Positions 38,599 to 47,794 of a DNA stretch of 64,000 nt are shown here, one piece after another (position 1 is the first letter of the stretch; each line of letters opens with the position of its first letter). Below the pieces are notes generated by a model. That model did not search any database and was not told where the DNA came from. It saw only the letters and a program-made list of their open reading frames with translations. The stretch is from Streptomyces dengpaensis (GTDB lineage: Bacteria; Actinomycetota; Actinomycetes; Streptomycetales; Streptomycetaceae): the NCBI RefSeq assembly GCF_002946835.1, contig NZ_CP026652.1:8060001-8124000 (forward strand). Direction: 5' to 3'. The position numbers and the translations under genes are program-made.

Positions 38599-40116
38599 AT
38601 GGCTGACTTCGTCGGCGCGGTGGATCAAGGGACCACCAGCTCCCGATTCATGATCTTCGACCACGACGGCAACGAGGTGGCGAAGCACCAGCTGGAACAC
38701 GCCCAGATCCTGCCGCGCTCCGGGTGGGTCGAGCACGACCCGGTGGAGATCTGGGAGCGCACCAACTCGGTGATACAGAACGCCCTGCGGTACGGGAACC
38801 TGTCCCCGACCGACCTCGCGGCGATCGGCATCACCAACCAGCGGGAGACCACCGTCGTCTGGGACCCGCGCACGGGTCGCCCGTACTACAACGCCATCGT
38901 CTGGCAGGACACCCGTACCGACTCCATCGCCGCGGCCCTGGAGCGCTCGGGCCAGGGCGACGTCATCCGCCGCAAGGCGGGCTTGCCCCCGGCGACTTAC
39001 TTCTCCGGCGGCAAGATCCAGTGGATCCTGGAGAACGTCGACGGCGTCCGCGAGGCAGCGGAGCAAGGACACGCCGTCTTCGGCAACACGGACTGCTGGG
39101 TCCTGTGGAACCTGACCGGCGGTCCCGACGGTGGCGTCCACGCCACCGACGTGACCAACGCCAGCCGCACCATGCTCATGGACCTGGAAACCCTTGACTG
39201 GGACGACGAGTTGCTGGGCTTCTTCGGGATACCCCGGAAGATGCTCCCCACCATCAACCCCTCGTCCGACCGGGAAGCGTACGGCGTGACGCGCACCTCC
39301 CGGCCGCTGCGCGCCGCCATCCCCGTCACCGGGGTGCTCGGCGACCAACAGGCGGCCACCGTCGGGCAGGTCTGTTTCGCGCCCGGTGAGGCCAAGAACA
39401 CCTACGGCACGGGCAACTTCATGGTGCTCAACACCGGCCGGGATCTGGTCCGCTCGCAGAACGGCCTCCTCACCACCGTGGCGTACCAGTTCGGCGACAG
39501 TCCGGCGATCTACGCCCTGGAGGGCTCCATCGCGGTCACCGGGTCCGCGGTGCAATGGCTGCGCGACCAGATGAAGATCATCAGCAACGCGGCCGAGAGC
39601 GAGACGCTGGCCCGCACCGTCGAGGACAACGGCGGAATCTACTTCGTCCCCGCGTTCTCGGGCCTGTTCGCCCCGTACTGGCGCTCCGACGCCCGCGGCG
39701 CGATCGTCGGCCTCGCCCGTTACAACGACAGCGGCCATCTGGCCCGGGCGACTCTGGAAGCGATCTGCTACCAGAGCCGGGACGTCGTCGAGGCCATGGA
39801 ACAGGACTCCGGAGTCCACCTCGACGTACTCAAGGTCGACGGCGGCGTGACCGCCAACGACCTGTGCATGCAGATCCAGGCGGACGTCCTCGGCGTACCG
39901 GTGAGCCGCCCGGTGGTCGCCGAGACCACCGCGCTCGGCGCCGCCTACGCGGCGGGTCTGGCCACCGGCTTCTGGCAGGACACCGAGGAACTGCGCACCC
40001 ACTGGCAGGAGTCGAAGCGCTGGGAGCCTCAATGGTCCGCCGCCCAGCGCGCGGAGGGCTACGCGGGCTGGAAGAAGGCGGTGGAGCGCACGCTCGACTG
40101 GGCCCAGGTCGAATAG
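38599..40116 (+). CDS. glpK: Glycerol kinase
   Basis: A 505-residue FGGY kinase making glycerol-3-phosphate. The N-terminal ATP-binding phrase [57 protein letters not shown] and the C-terminal [15 protein letters not shown] are all characteristic. It is co-transcribed with glpF and ends 2 bp from the convergent phosphatase gene. Confidence 0.97.
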   Translation: MADFVGAVDQGTTSSRFMIFDHDGNEVAKHQLEHAQILPRSGWVEHDPVEIWERTNSVIQNALRYGNLSPTDLAAIGITNQRETTVVWDPRTGRPYYNAIVWQDTRTDSIAAALERSGQGDVIRRKAGLPPATYFSGGKIQWILENVDGVREAAEQGHAVFGNTDCWVLWNLTGGPDGGVHATDVTNASRTMLMDLETLDWDDELLGFFGIPRKMLPTINPSSDREAYGVTRTSRPLRAAIPVTGVLGDQQAATVGQVCFAPGEAKNTYGTGNFMVLNTGRDLVRSQNGLLTTVAYQFGDSPAIYALEGSIAVTGSAVQWLRDQMKIISNAAESETLARTVEDNGGIYFVPAFSGLFAPYWRSDARGAIVGLARYNDSGHLARATLEAICYQSRDVVEAMEQDSGVHLDVLKVDGGVTANDLCMQIQADVLGVPVSRPVVAETTALGAAYAAGLATGFWQDTEELRTHWQESKRWEPQWSAAQRAEGYAGWKKAVERTLDWAQVE

Positions 40117-40118
40117 TC

Positions 40119-42173
40119 TCAGCCCAGTGTGCGGACCAGCAGGAGCGCGACATCGTCGTCGGGCTCGGGGCGCAGCGCGCCGAGCAGCATGTCGCAGGTC
40201 CTCTCCAAGGAGCGATGCGTGCTCTGCAGCAGCCGTGTCATGGTCTCCAGCCCGGTGTCGATGGGCTGGCAGCGGCTCTCGACCAGCCCGTCGGTGTACA
40301 GGGCCAGCAGGGAGCCCGCGGGAAGTTCCTGCTCCATGGTTCCGAAGGGCACGCCGCCGACACCGCCGACACCGAGAGGTACACCGCCGGGGATGTCGAG
40401 GAGGTCCGCACTCCCGTCGGGACGGATCATGACGGGCGGAAGGTGACCGGCACTGGACAGCTCGCAGCTGCCGCGTTGAGGGTCGTAGCAGGCGTAGACG
40501 CATGTGGCGATCGCGTCACCGAGGGAACGCGCGATGTCGTCGAGATGGCCCAACAGCTCTGCTGGAGCCGGATCGAGACGCGCCAGAGCACGGGTCGCCG
40601 TGCTCAACTGCCCCATGATCGCGGCGGCTTGGACGCCCTTGCCCATCACATCGCCCACGATCAGACCGGTGCGTCCCCGGCCCAGGGGCAGCACGTCGTA
40701 CCAGTCGCCACCGACCTCGCTCAGGGCCGGAAGGTATCGCGCGGCGATGTCGAGTCCTTCGTGGTCCGCGGGCGTTGGGGGCAACAGGCTGCGCTGGAGG
40801 GTCAGTGCCGCGCCGCGTTCGCGTCCGTAGAGCCGGGCGTTGTCGATGCAGATCGCGGCGCGCGCGGCGAGTTCCGAGGCGAGGATGCGGTCCTGTTCGT
40901 CGAACGAGCGGGAGTTGATGGTGCGGTACAGACTCAGCGTGCCCAGCACTTCGCCCCGGGCGATCAACGGGACGGCCAGGTAGGAGTGGACGCCTGCCAG
41001 GCGCAGGGTCTGCGCGGCGTGCGAGTCCCGGGCGATGCGCCGCATCATGGCGGAGTCCACCCGTTCCACCAGGATCGGCCGGGACTCCCGGACACACTGG
41101 GTGATGATGCGCGTCGAGCCGTAGGTGGCCAGTTCGCCGACCGGGTCCGCGGCGTGAATGGCATTGGTGAGGTATCCGGCGGATACGGCCAGGGCCCGGA
41201 ACTCGGCTTGCCCCTCTGCGGTGATCGAGTCGGTGGTGCCGTGGCCGACCACCGACTCCAGCACGTCGACCGCCGTCAGATCCGCCAGTTGGGGTACCGC
41301 GACATCGGCCAGTTCCCGGGCGGTCTGCTGAAGATCCAGGGTGGTGCCGATCCGGACACCGGCGTCCGCGATCACCGCCAGACGCTCCCGCGCCTGGGAG
41401 ACGTCGGCCGCGGCCTGCTGCCGCTCGGAGACGTCGATGATGGCCATCGCCAGCCCGAGCACGCGGCCCTGGGCGTCTTCGATGCGGTGGTACGACTCGG
41501 AGAACACCCGTTCCTCGGTATCCGCCGCGGTCCGGCCGACGGTCTGCTGGTCCAGCAGGGGTTTACCGCTGGCCAGGACGAGTCGCATACGAGACTCGAT
41601 GGCCTCTACATCCAGATTCGGCAGCACCTCCCCGATGCGACGTCCCACCACCGCGTCCTCAGGCACACCGTTGATCCGCTCCAGTGCCGGATTGACGCTC
41701 ACCCACCGCAGATCGGTGTCGAACACCGCGATGCCCACCGGGGTCTGATGGACCAGGCTGTGGGACAGAGCCAGATCCCGCTCCACACGGCGTACGGTCC
41801 TGGCGTCCGCCGCCAGGCCCAGGAGATGCGGCTGCCCGTTTCTGGCGCGCAGCCGCATGGTGCGGAACTCCACGGGGCGTTCCGTGCCGTCCTTGTGCTG
41901 TAGGGGAAAGACTCCCGCCCATCGGGCTCCCGACGCCACCTGTGCGAACAGGTCGCGCGCCTGCTCGCGGTCGTCGGGCGACACCAGCAGTTGGTCGGCC
42001 CTCTGGTCCAAGGCCTCCTCCGCCTGATATCCCAGCAGCTGTTCGGCCTCCGGACTCCACAACACGATGCGTCCGTCGCTGTCGAGCACCACGGCCGCGA
42101 CCTGCAACAGGTCGAGCAACCCCCCCGGCGCCGCGGCGACCCCGTGGCCGCCCCCGGTCCTGTATCCGTCCAT
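40119..42173 (-). CDS. PAS-PAS-GAF SpoIIE/PP2C phosphatase
   Basis: A 684-residue cytosolic phosphatase: PAS (20-130, VVLDSDGRIVLWSPEAEQLL), PAS (140-260, GIAVFDTDLRWVSVNPALER), GAF (275-440, LAGVHSYLAVPLIARGEVLG) and PP2C (460-684: LQRSLLPPTPADHEG, VGGDWYDVLP, GDVMGKGVQAAAIMGQ, LYTDGLVESR, PDDDVALLLVRTL). There is no membrane helix and no ATPase domain. The 58013-60079 gene has the same layout and many identical phrases, so the two are paralogues. Confidence 0.94.
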   Translation of the reverse strand: MDGYRTGGGHGVAAAPGGLLDLLQVAAVVLDSDGRIVLWSPEAEQLLGYQAEEALDQRADQLLVSPDDREQARDLFAQVASGARWAGVFPLQHKDGTERPVEFRTMRLRARNGQPHLLGLAADARTVRRVERDLALSHSLVHQTPVGIAVFDTDLRWVSVNPALERINGVPEDAVVGRRIGEVLPNLDVEAIESRMRLVLASGKPLLDQQTVGRTAADTEERVFSESYHRIEDAQGRVLGLAMAIIDVSERQQAAADVSQARERLAVIADAGVRIGTTLDLQQTARELADVAVPQLADLTAVDVLESVVGHGTTDSITAEGQAEFRALAVSAGYLTNAIHAADPVGELATYGSTRIITQCVRESRPILVERVDSAMMRRIARDSHAAQTLRLAGVHSYLAVPLIARGEVLGTLSLYRTINSRSFDEQDRILASELAARAAICIDNARLYGRERGAALTLQRSLLPPTPADHEGLDIAARYLPALSEVGGDWYDVLPLGRGRTGLIVGDVMGKGVQAAAIMGQLSTATRALARLDPAPAELLGHLDDIARSLGDAIATCVYACYDPQRGSCELSSAGHLPPVMIRPDGSADLLDIPGGVPLGVGGVGGVPFGTMEQELPAGSLLALYTDGLVESRCQPIDTGLETMTRLLQSTHRSLERTCDMLLGALRPEPDDDVALLLVRTLG

Positions 42174-42402
42174 CCCAGCCGCTCCTTCTGGCGCGGCACC
42201 GGCACCGCCAAGATCGCCCTCCGGATCCTCCGATTAGGTCACACTGAGCACCTCGGGGCAACACCGGCAGAGCGGTTCGACTGACGCCGGGGGCCGGGGC
42301 GTCGCGTCCTGTGCCTTGCCGGAGTGCCGCGGCGGCGACGGTCGCGAGGCGGACGTGTCCGCGCTGGTCGGCTCCGACGCCTGATCGAAGCCCTCGGCGG
42401 GG

Positions 42403-42855
42403 TCAATTCCACAGGGGATAGCTGACCGTTCGCTCGTATCCGTCCGGCCGTTCGTCGGTGTAGACCAGGGTGATCTGGGTGTAGTGCTGTACTTGCGGCC
42501 GCTTCTTCCAGGGCTCCGGGTCGTCGAGCCGCACGGTGACCCGGTACGGGTGGAACTTGCCTGCCGCGCAGTAGGGCTTGCAGTCGTTGACCACGTTGAT
42601 GCCTTCGGCCGTCGCCGAGTTCGGAAGCCATTGCGACCACTGGAGCGAGATCAGGCGGCTATTGCCATCACCGCAGGCGAGGATGAAGTCGTCGGGGCGT
42701 ACCTCTGGCTGCCAGAAGCAGTCGACGATCACGGGTTCGGCATGGTGTTTCACAGGCTGCGTACCGGGAGGGGCGGCGGAGGCGGTTCCCACGACCGCGG
42801 CGAGCGATACGGCCCCGCAGAGCATCATCGTCGTCCTCGCTATGTGTCTCCGCAT
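42403..42855 (-). CDS. Secreted protein of unknown function
   Basis: A 150-residue exported protein starting at ATG 42855 behind AGGAG. A signal peptide (about 1-27, MMLCGAVSLAAVVGTASA core) is followed by a small beta-rich domain with cysteines at VDCFW, LACGDG and DCKPYC, and the motif SLQWSQWLPNSATAEG. I recognise the style of small Streptomyces secreted proteins but not a named family. Confidence 0.75.
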   Translation of the reverse strand: MRRHIARTTMMLCGAVSLAAVVGTASAAPPGTQPVKHHAEPVIVDCFWQPEVRPDDFILACGDGNSRLISLQWSQWLPNSATAEGINVVNDCKPYCAAGKFHPYRVTVRLDDPEPWKKRPQVQHYTQITLVYTDERPDGYERTVSYPLWN

Positions 42856-43308
42856 GTCCGCTCCTGGCCCGCTTGTTCCGCTACCCAAGGCCCCACGCCT
42901 GCGCCTGTGCTCCCCTGCCGACGTCTGGTTGCGTGGCTGATGTGGGGCGGTCTGCCGTTCCGTCGTCGGCGCCCCCGTCTCTCCACGACGCTACGACCGT
43001 GTCAGGGGATCCACCACTCGAACGGAGTAACGTCGCGATTACGGAGAGTTAGGTCCGCCTATGGCCGCCGGTCGGCGATTTATAGGGGTGGATGGATAGA
43101 ATTCTGGTATGGGCAGGTGGCCGGTGGGTTCGGCTGGGCCGGGACGTGTCTTCGAGGCCGGTTCCGGTGCCGTGGGCGGGTGTGCCGGGGCGGGCTGGCG
43201 GCTGAGGTCCGGGGTGCCGGGCTCGGCGGAGGTGTCCCTCGGTGTGGGCCGGCCGGTGGCCGGTGTCCGATGCGTAGCGGACGCGCGGTGGGGCGCAGGG
43301 GGTACGTG
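42856..43308. other. Divergent upstream region of the kinase gene
   Basis: This 453-bp stretch separates the secreted-protein gene from the kinase gene. A short plus-strand frame (43109-43309) ends so that its TGA overlaps the kinase ATG, but its glycine/arginine-rich product is unconvincing. AT-rich TTTATAGG and ATAGAATTCTGGTATGG around 43079-43113 are candidates for promoter elements. Confidence 0.4.
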
Positions 43309-44319
43309 ATGGGTACGGCGCCGGAGGGGACAGGTGTGTACACGGGGCGGGCCTCGGGGCTGATCGGGACCCAGATCGCGGGTTACCGGGTGGAGCGTGA
43401 GATCGGCCGCGGAGGTATGGCCGTTGTCTACTGCGCGAGGGATCTGCGTCTGGATCGCACGGTGGCGCTGAAGCTGCTCGCCCCGGAGATGGCCCGCAAC
43501 GACACCTTCCGGCGCCGTTTCACGCACGAGTCGCGTGTGGCTGCGGCGATCGACCACCCTCACATCGTGCCGATTTTCGAGGCCGGGGAAACGGATGGTG
43601 TCCTGTATATCGCCATGCGTTACGTCTCGGGGCTGGACCTGCGCGCTCTGCTCGACCGGGACGGCCCGCTGACGGTCGAGACGGCGCTGCGTATCGCCTC
43701 GCAGGTGGCGTCGGCACTGGATGCGGCCCATGAACACGACCTGGTGCACCGGGACGTCAAGCCCGGCAACATTCTGGTCGCCCGGGGCACTGACAGCGAT
43801 CATCCCGAGCATGTCTATCTCACGGATTTCGGGCTGACGAAGAAGTCGCTCTCACTGACCGGGTTCACGACGGTGGGCGAGTTCGTCGGCACGCTGGACT
43901 ATGTGGCACCGGAGCAGATTTCGGGCCGCCCGGTGGACGGCAGGTGCGATCTCTACAGCCTTGCCTGCGTCGTCTACGAAACCCTCGCGGGCGGGCCGCC
44001 CTTCCAGCGGGATGAGGACATAGCGCTGCTGTGGGCACATCAGTACGATCAGCCGCCTGCCCTGAGTGAGAAGCGTGCGGGGATCCCGTTGGAGCTGGAC
44101 GGCGTCATGGCACAGGCCCTGGCGAAGATTCCTGAGGACCGTTACGACTCCTGCCTGGAGTTCGTGGCGGCGCTGCGTGCCGCGGCGAGCGGCGCCGGCC
44201 ATGGTGCGCATGCGCAGGCACAGGCGGATGGCGCGGTGGCCGGAGCCGCGCAGCACTCCGGACCGGCGCCCGATCCGCCTGTTTGGGCCAGGCCGGTGTT
44301 CGTCCGCCCGCCCGGTTAG
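43309..44319 (+). CDS. Cytoplasmic Ser/Thr protein kinase, PknB type without sensor domain
   Basis: A 336-residue kinase. The glycine loop is IGRGGMAVVY (32-41), the ATP lysine is at 55 (VALKLL), the catalytic loop is HRDVKPGNIL (147-156), DFG is at 173-175, and APEQISGRPVDGRCDLYSL follows. After residue 285 there is only an alanine/glycine/histidine-rich tail (about 50 residues). There is no transmembrane helix or PASTA repeat, which most PknB-like kinases have, so this one is cytosolic. The start is ATG 43309 (GTG 43306 is possible). Confidence 0.93.
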   Translation: MGTAPEGTGVYTGRASGLIGTQIAGYRVEREIGRGGMAVVYCARDLRLDRTVALKLLAPEMARNDTFRRRFTHESRVAAAIDHPHIVPIFEAGETDGVLYIAMRYVSGLDLRALLDRDGPLTVETALRIASQVASALDAAHEHDLVHRDVKPGNILVARGTDSDHPEHVYLTDFGLTKKSLSLTGFTTVGEFVGTLDYVAPEQISGRPVDGRCDLYSLACVVYETLAGGPPFQRDEDIALLWAHQYDQPPALSEKRAGIPLELDGVMAQALAKIPEDRYDSCLEFVAALRAAASGAGHGAHAQAQADGAVAGAAQHSGPAPDPPVWARPVFVRPPG

Positions 44320-44599
44320 TGCTCCAGCCGCGGCAGGACACCGGCATTGGGTCCTCGGTGTTGGTTCACCCGCGACCAGGGCGACACCACCGGTGCACGC
44401 ACGACCGGCCAACGGCGCCGCCGGTGCCGAGCCGTCCTCGTCGGCCAGGGAGCCGACGCCGCCGACGGACAGCTGCTCGCCGGGCCTAGGCACGCCGTCC
44501 TGGTCGAAGCGGTCGGGCCGGATACTGGGGTGATCGACAATCTTCCGCCCTGTCCTAAGTGCTCGTGCGAGGGCGGGGATGTCGTCGGCGAGCCGGTCG
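44320..44599. other. Stretch between kinase and truncated Ig-like gene
   Basis: Both strands are open here but neither product looks like a known protein. A minus-strand frame reading IADRVLDDRLADDIPALARA runs from about 44655 to 44330 and could be a fragment of another gene joined to the end of the Ig-like gene. No terminator is obvious for either convergent gene. Confidence 0.35.
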
Positions 44600-45787
44600 T
44601 CAAGGACGCGGTCGGCAATGTGCTGCAGGACGGCGACTCCCGTGGTCGGCGTCGGCGACCGGGATCTGCTCGTTGACGACCAGTCGGGCGACACCCAGAT
44701 CGATCTCGGCGTTCGGCACGTCGGGAACGTCGATCTGCCTGCCGGCGACTTTCAGCGTCAGCGCGGTCTTGCCCTCGGCCTTCTGGCACGTACTGGTGGA
44801 GACCGCCTCGACCCCGGAGAGCTCGATGACCGGCAGCCCGGGCAGCCCGATCCGCGCCGATTCCACGGTGGTCCGCGCGACCGAGGAGCCGGGAGCCAGG
44901 GCAGTGGTGACCTCGGCGCACACCGCGTCCAGGTTCAGCCCCAGAGTGTCGATCTCGACGCTGCACGGCGGCCTGGTGACGGTGGCCCGGGCCGTGCGGA
45001 CCGCCCCGGTGTCGGGCTGCGGCGGGAGGGTCACGGGGAACAGGAGCAGGTCGACGTCGGCGAAGGCGCCGTAGGAGCGGCCGGTGGCGTACTGCAGCAG
45101 TACGGTCGCCGAGTCGCTGGAGGAGAGGTAGTAGTCGTCACCGGCGAACGCGGCCGACACCGGTACGGTGCCGTCCTGGTTCAGCGGCTGGTCGACCTTC
45201 GGCACGGTGCAGGACGCCGTACCGGTGTCGCTCGTAGCGGCATCGCAGTTCTGCTGGCCGGTCCCGGCTCCCAGGGTGAAGTTCACGGTGCGGTTCTCGA
45301 CCACCTGCCCGGCGCCGTCCTTGAGGGAGGCTGCCAGCCGCGCGGGCTCGTCGTTGGCGATGTGCTTGGTGCCGGTGTAGGCCAGCGTGGTGGCTGCCTT
45401 TTCGATCCGGAAGGTGCTGAAGGTGCCGACCCTTCCGGCGTCGCTCTCGGCGCGGACGCTCACGCCGTAGTAGCCCGGTTTGTCGGCCGGGGACAGGGTG
45501 CAGGAGGCGGAACCGTCCGCGCCGCTGGTCGTGGTACAGGAAGCGGAGCCGACCCGGAAGGTGACGGTGGCCCCCGCATGCCCGGCGTCTCCCAGGGTGA
45601 CGTCGGCGGACAGCCTCGTCGGGGCCCGGTAGGCGGCGCTGTCCGGTCCGGTGTACGTGACGTCCAGGGCCGCGGCGGCCGCGTTGGTGGGTACGGCCAG
45701 GACGGCCGCGGCAGCGGTGAGCAGGAGGCCGGCCAATCCGGCCAACGTGCGTCTGGAACGGGTGGGTAACTGTCTGAGCAGGCGCAT
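44600..45787 (-). CDS. Secreted Ig-like repeat protein, probably 3'-truncated (choice-of-anchor P type)
   Basis: A 395-residue exported protein with a signal peptide (1-38, ending TNAAAA). Two bacterial Ig-like domains follow (about 40-130 and 132-230), each with a cysteine pair, then a region containing ATGRSYGAFADVDLLLFPVT and ending in NAEIDLGVARLVVNEQIPVA. That C-terminal part resembles choice-of-anchor P proteins, which I expect to continue for several dozen residues; here the frame runs into SRRPAAHCRPRP and stops. The start is ATG 45787 behind GAGGAGG. Confidence 0.72.
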   Translation of the reverse strand: MRLLRQLPTRSRRTLAGLAGLLLTAAAAVLAVPTNAAAAALDVTYTGPDSAAYRAPTRLSADVTLGDAGHAGATVTFRVGSASCTTTSGADGSASCTLSPADKPGYYGVSVRAESDAGRVGTFSTFRIEKAATTLAYTGTKHIANDEPARLAASLKDGAGQVVENRTVNFTLGAGTGQQNCDAATSDTGTASCTVPKVDQPLNQDGTVPVSAAFAGDDYYLSSSDSATVLLQYATGRSYGAFADVDLLLFPVTLPPQPDTGAVRTARATVTRPPCSVEIDTLGLNLDAVCAEVTTALAPGSSVARTTVESARIGLPGLPVIELSGVEAVSTSTCQKAEGKTALTLKVAGRQIDVPDVPNAEIDLGVARLVVNEQIPVADADHGSRRPAAHCRPRP

Positions 45788-46270
45788 CTACGCCCTCCTC
45801 GTACGCCGTGTCCCCCGGGCGGCGTATCCCCCGGCCGAGCCACTTGATGTGGCCGCGACAAATGAGAGTAGGTGCCTCACACGACCCTGGCGGCTCCTCC
45901 CTCGCATCCGCACACTCACTCCCAGAACCCCATGTTCCGCCGCGTCCTTTTCCTGGATCCCGTCAGTACCGACCCGTCCGGGGCCTTGACAACGTTGTTC
46001 CTGCTTCGTCGCTTTGGGTCGGTTGTCATGCGAGATCGGTAGGAACCCGTGGTTCCGCGTCGCGCGCGGCGGCCGGGTGGCCGTGGGTACGGCTCGCCTT
46101 GGGCGGCATGCGGCCACTGTCCCTCCCGCAGCCCCGTCAGGGCAGTTGGGGCGGGGGGAGGGCGTCTTGTGTGGGCGACGGCGGAGCCGCCGCGCGTTGG
46201 CCGATGTGCCAAGGGGGAGACCTGCGGTGGTGTCGGCGGTCGGCGGAGGGGCGCGTCCCACTCGCGTGAT
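45788..46270. other. Intergenic stretch without a supported gene
   Basis: About 480 bp upstream of the Ig-like protein gene. Several arginine/glycine-rich open frames exist on the plus strand but none has a ribosome site or recognisable product. No repeats are seen apart from the terminator at its end. Confidence 0.45.
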
Positions 46271-46304
46271 GCACCGGCCCGCCTGGAGGGGGGCGGGCCG
46301 GTGC
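46271..46304 (-). terminator. 13-bp stem hairpin after the protease gene
   Basis: GCACCGGCCCGCC at 46271-46283 pairs exactly with GGCGGGCCGGTGC at 46292-46304 around an 8-base loop. It begins 8 bp beyond the protease stop codon. Confidence 0.85.
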
Positions 46305-46311
46305 GGTCGGG

Positions 46312-47469
46312 TCAGGCCGTGTGGAGCGTGAGCCCGTAGCGGCCCAGGATCTCGTTCACGGGCTGGTACCAGGTCTCGCCGCCGCCGCTGCAGTTGCCCC
46401 AGCCGCCGGAGGTGACGCCCTGCGCCTGGTCGCCGCTGATGAACGAGCCTCCCGAGTCGCCGGGTTCGGCGCAGACGCTCGTCTTGGTCATCTGATGCAC
46501 GGCGCCCTGGCTGTAGTTGACGGTCTCGTTCTTGGCGAGGACGGTGCCGCAGTGCCAGTGCGTAGTGGAGCCGGAGCGGCAGATCGATGCCCCGATGGGT
46601 GCCTCGCCCGAGCCGCGGACGAGCTGGTCGGGGACGGTGCCCCAGCCGAGTACGACGGGAACGGTCCACCAGCCGCTGCCTACGTTGACCCAGGCATAGT
46701 CGTTGTCCGGGAACGAGGAGCCCTGGAAGTTGCCGATGTAGCTGCGGTCCCAGCCGCTGACGCCGGCGCCCTGCTGGCCGCAGTGTCCTGCGGTCACGAA
46801 GCCGCCGTGCACGGAGAAGCCTATGGAGCAGCGGACGTTGCCCGTGTAATAGGGGTCGCCGCCCACGGTGCCGGCCGCGAACGTCTGCGGAGCCTTGTTC
46901 GTCTCCTGCACGGTGACGGGGCCGGCCTTGCGGGCGCGGGCGACGAAGTCCTGGACATCGTTGTCATCCTTGTGTGCGGCGACCACACTGATGACGACCG
47001 AGCTGGACTTGGGGTCGACGTGCCAACTGCCCACCCCGGCCGGGGCGTCGAGCGCGTCGATGCGCGCCATCGCGGCGTCGAGCTGCCGCTGGCTGTGCTC
47101 GACGAGCGCGACCCGGGCGCCGGTCGCCTCGACGGCGTCGCGCCGGGCGGTCTCGGTGAGGGCCACGGTGAGCCGGCCGCTCTTCGCGTCGAACCACGAG
47201 CCCCCGTACGAGGCCCCGGCGGCGCGCCGGGCGCTGCGCTCGACGGTGCGTGCCGCCGACTCCGCGGCGAGCCGGGTGGTCGCCTCGCTCCTGGTGAGTC
47301 CGAAGTCGTCCTGCATGGCCGCGATCAGCGCCTCGGATGCAGGTGCCCGGGGCACGGAGGTGGAGGCGAGGGGCGCGTCCTCGGCCGCCGCCTCGGTGAG
47401 TCCGACGGCTGTGGCACTGACGAGCAGGCCGGCGGACAAGGCTGTACGTAGAACTGTCGTGCGTCTCAA
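46312..47469 (-). CDS. Secreted alpha-lytic/streptogrisin-type serine protease
   Basis: A 385-residue preproenzyme. A signal peptide (1-28) and a long pro-region (about 40-180, with LTRSEATTRLAAESAA and VEATGARVALVEHS) precede the S1E domain. The catalytic triad is visible: histidine in VTAGHCG (near 226), aspartate in FPDNDYAWV (near 259) and serine in AEPGDSGGSF (near 338). Six cysteines give the three disulfides usual in streptogrisins. There is no C-terminal binding domain. The start codon is TTG at 47469 with AAAGG upstream. A LacI-type palindrome lies 53 bp upstream. Confidence 0.94.
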   Translation of the reverse strand: MRRTTVLRTALSAGLLVSATAVGLTEAAAEDAPLASTSVPRAPASEALIAAMQDDFGLTRSEATTRLAAESAARTVERSARRAAGASYGGSWFDAKSGRLTVALTETARRDAVEATGARVALVEHSQRQLDAAMARIDALDAPAGVGSWHVDPKSSSVVISVVAAHKDDNDVQDFVARARKAGPVTVQETNKAPQTFAAGTVGGDPYYTGNVRCSIGFSVHGGFVTAGHCGQQGAGVSGWDRSYIGNFQGSSFPDNDYAWVNVGSGWWTVPVVLGWGTVPDQLVRGSGEAPIGASICRSGSTTHWHCGTVLAKNETVNYSQGAVHQMTKTSVCAEPGDSGGSFISGDQAQGVTSGGWGNCSGGGETWYQPVNEILGRYGLTLHTA

Positions 47470-47521
47470 GGGAGTTGCCTTTCGTCGATCCGGTTCTCGG
47501 CGAGTGGGGCGAAGGGCAGGC

Positions 47522-47533
47522 GAGAGCGCTCTC
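47522..47533. promoter_or_regulatory. LacI/CebR-type palindromic operator upstream of the protease
   Basis: GAGAGCGCTCTC is a perfect 12-bp palindrome centred on CGC/GCG. It resembles the operators of LacI-family sugar regulators such as CebR (TGGGAGCGCTCCCA). It lies about 53 bp upstream of the protease start codon. Confidence 0.5.
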
Positions 47534-47794
47534 AGAGGTGCGCGAACGAGAATAGCCGGTGACCATGGTCAGGTCCATGCCAATGGCAATAATGCCCCTG
47601 CCTGGGTCACTGTTTCCTGGGACCTCACACGACACTCCGTCAGAACGGGATGCCGTCACCGCAACCGCTCGCCATCGCCATCGCCATGCGAGCCCGCGAA
47701 CCGGCGACGACGCGCGGTCGATCGAAGGACATGCCCACCCACCGCGTCCCCGGGCAGTGACCTGACTCGTCGCCGGAATCGCCGCGCGCAGGGG

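Noticed and set aside
37561..40503. A 980-codon open frame on the minus strand opposite glpF and glpK
   Set aside because: It is the antisense of two certain genes; the product is arginine/glycine/valine-rich with no domain, as expected from GC-rich third positions.
45808..46269. Plus-strand 153-codon frame upstream of the Ig-like gene
   Set aside because: Arginine/glycine/tryptophan-rich product without ribosome site or recognisable domain.
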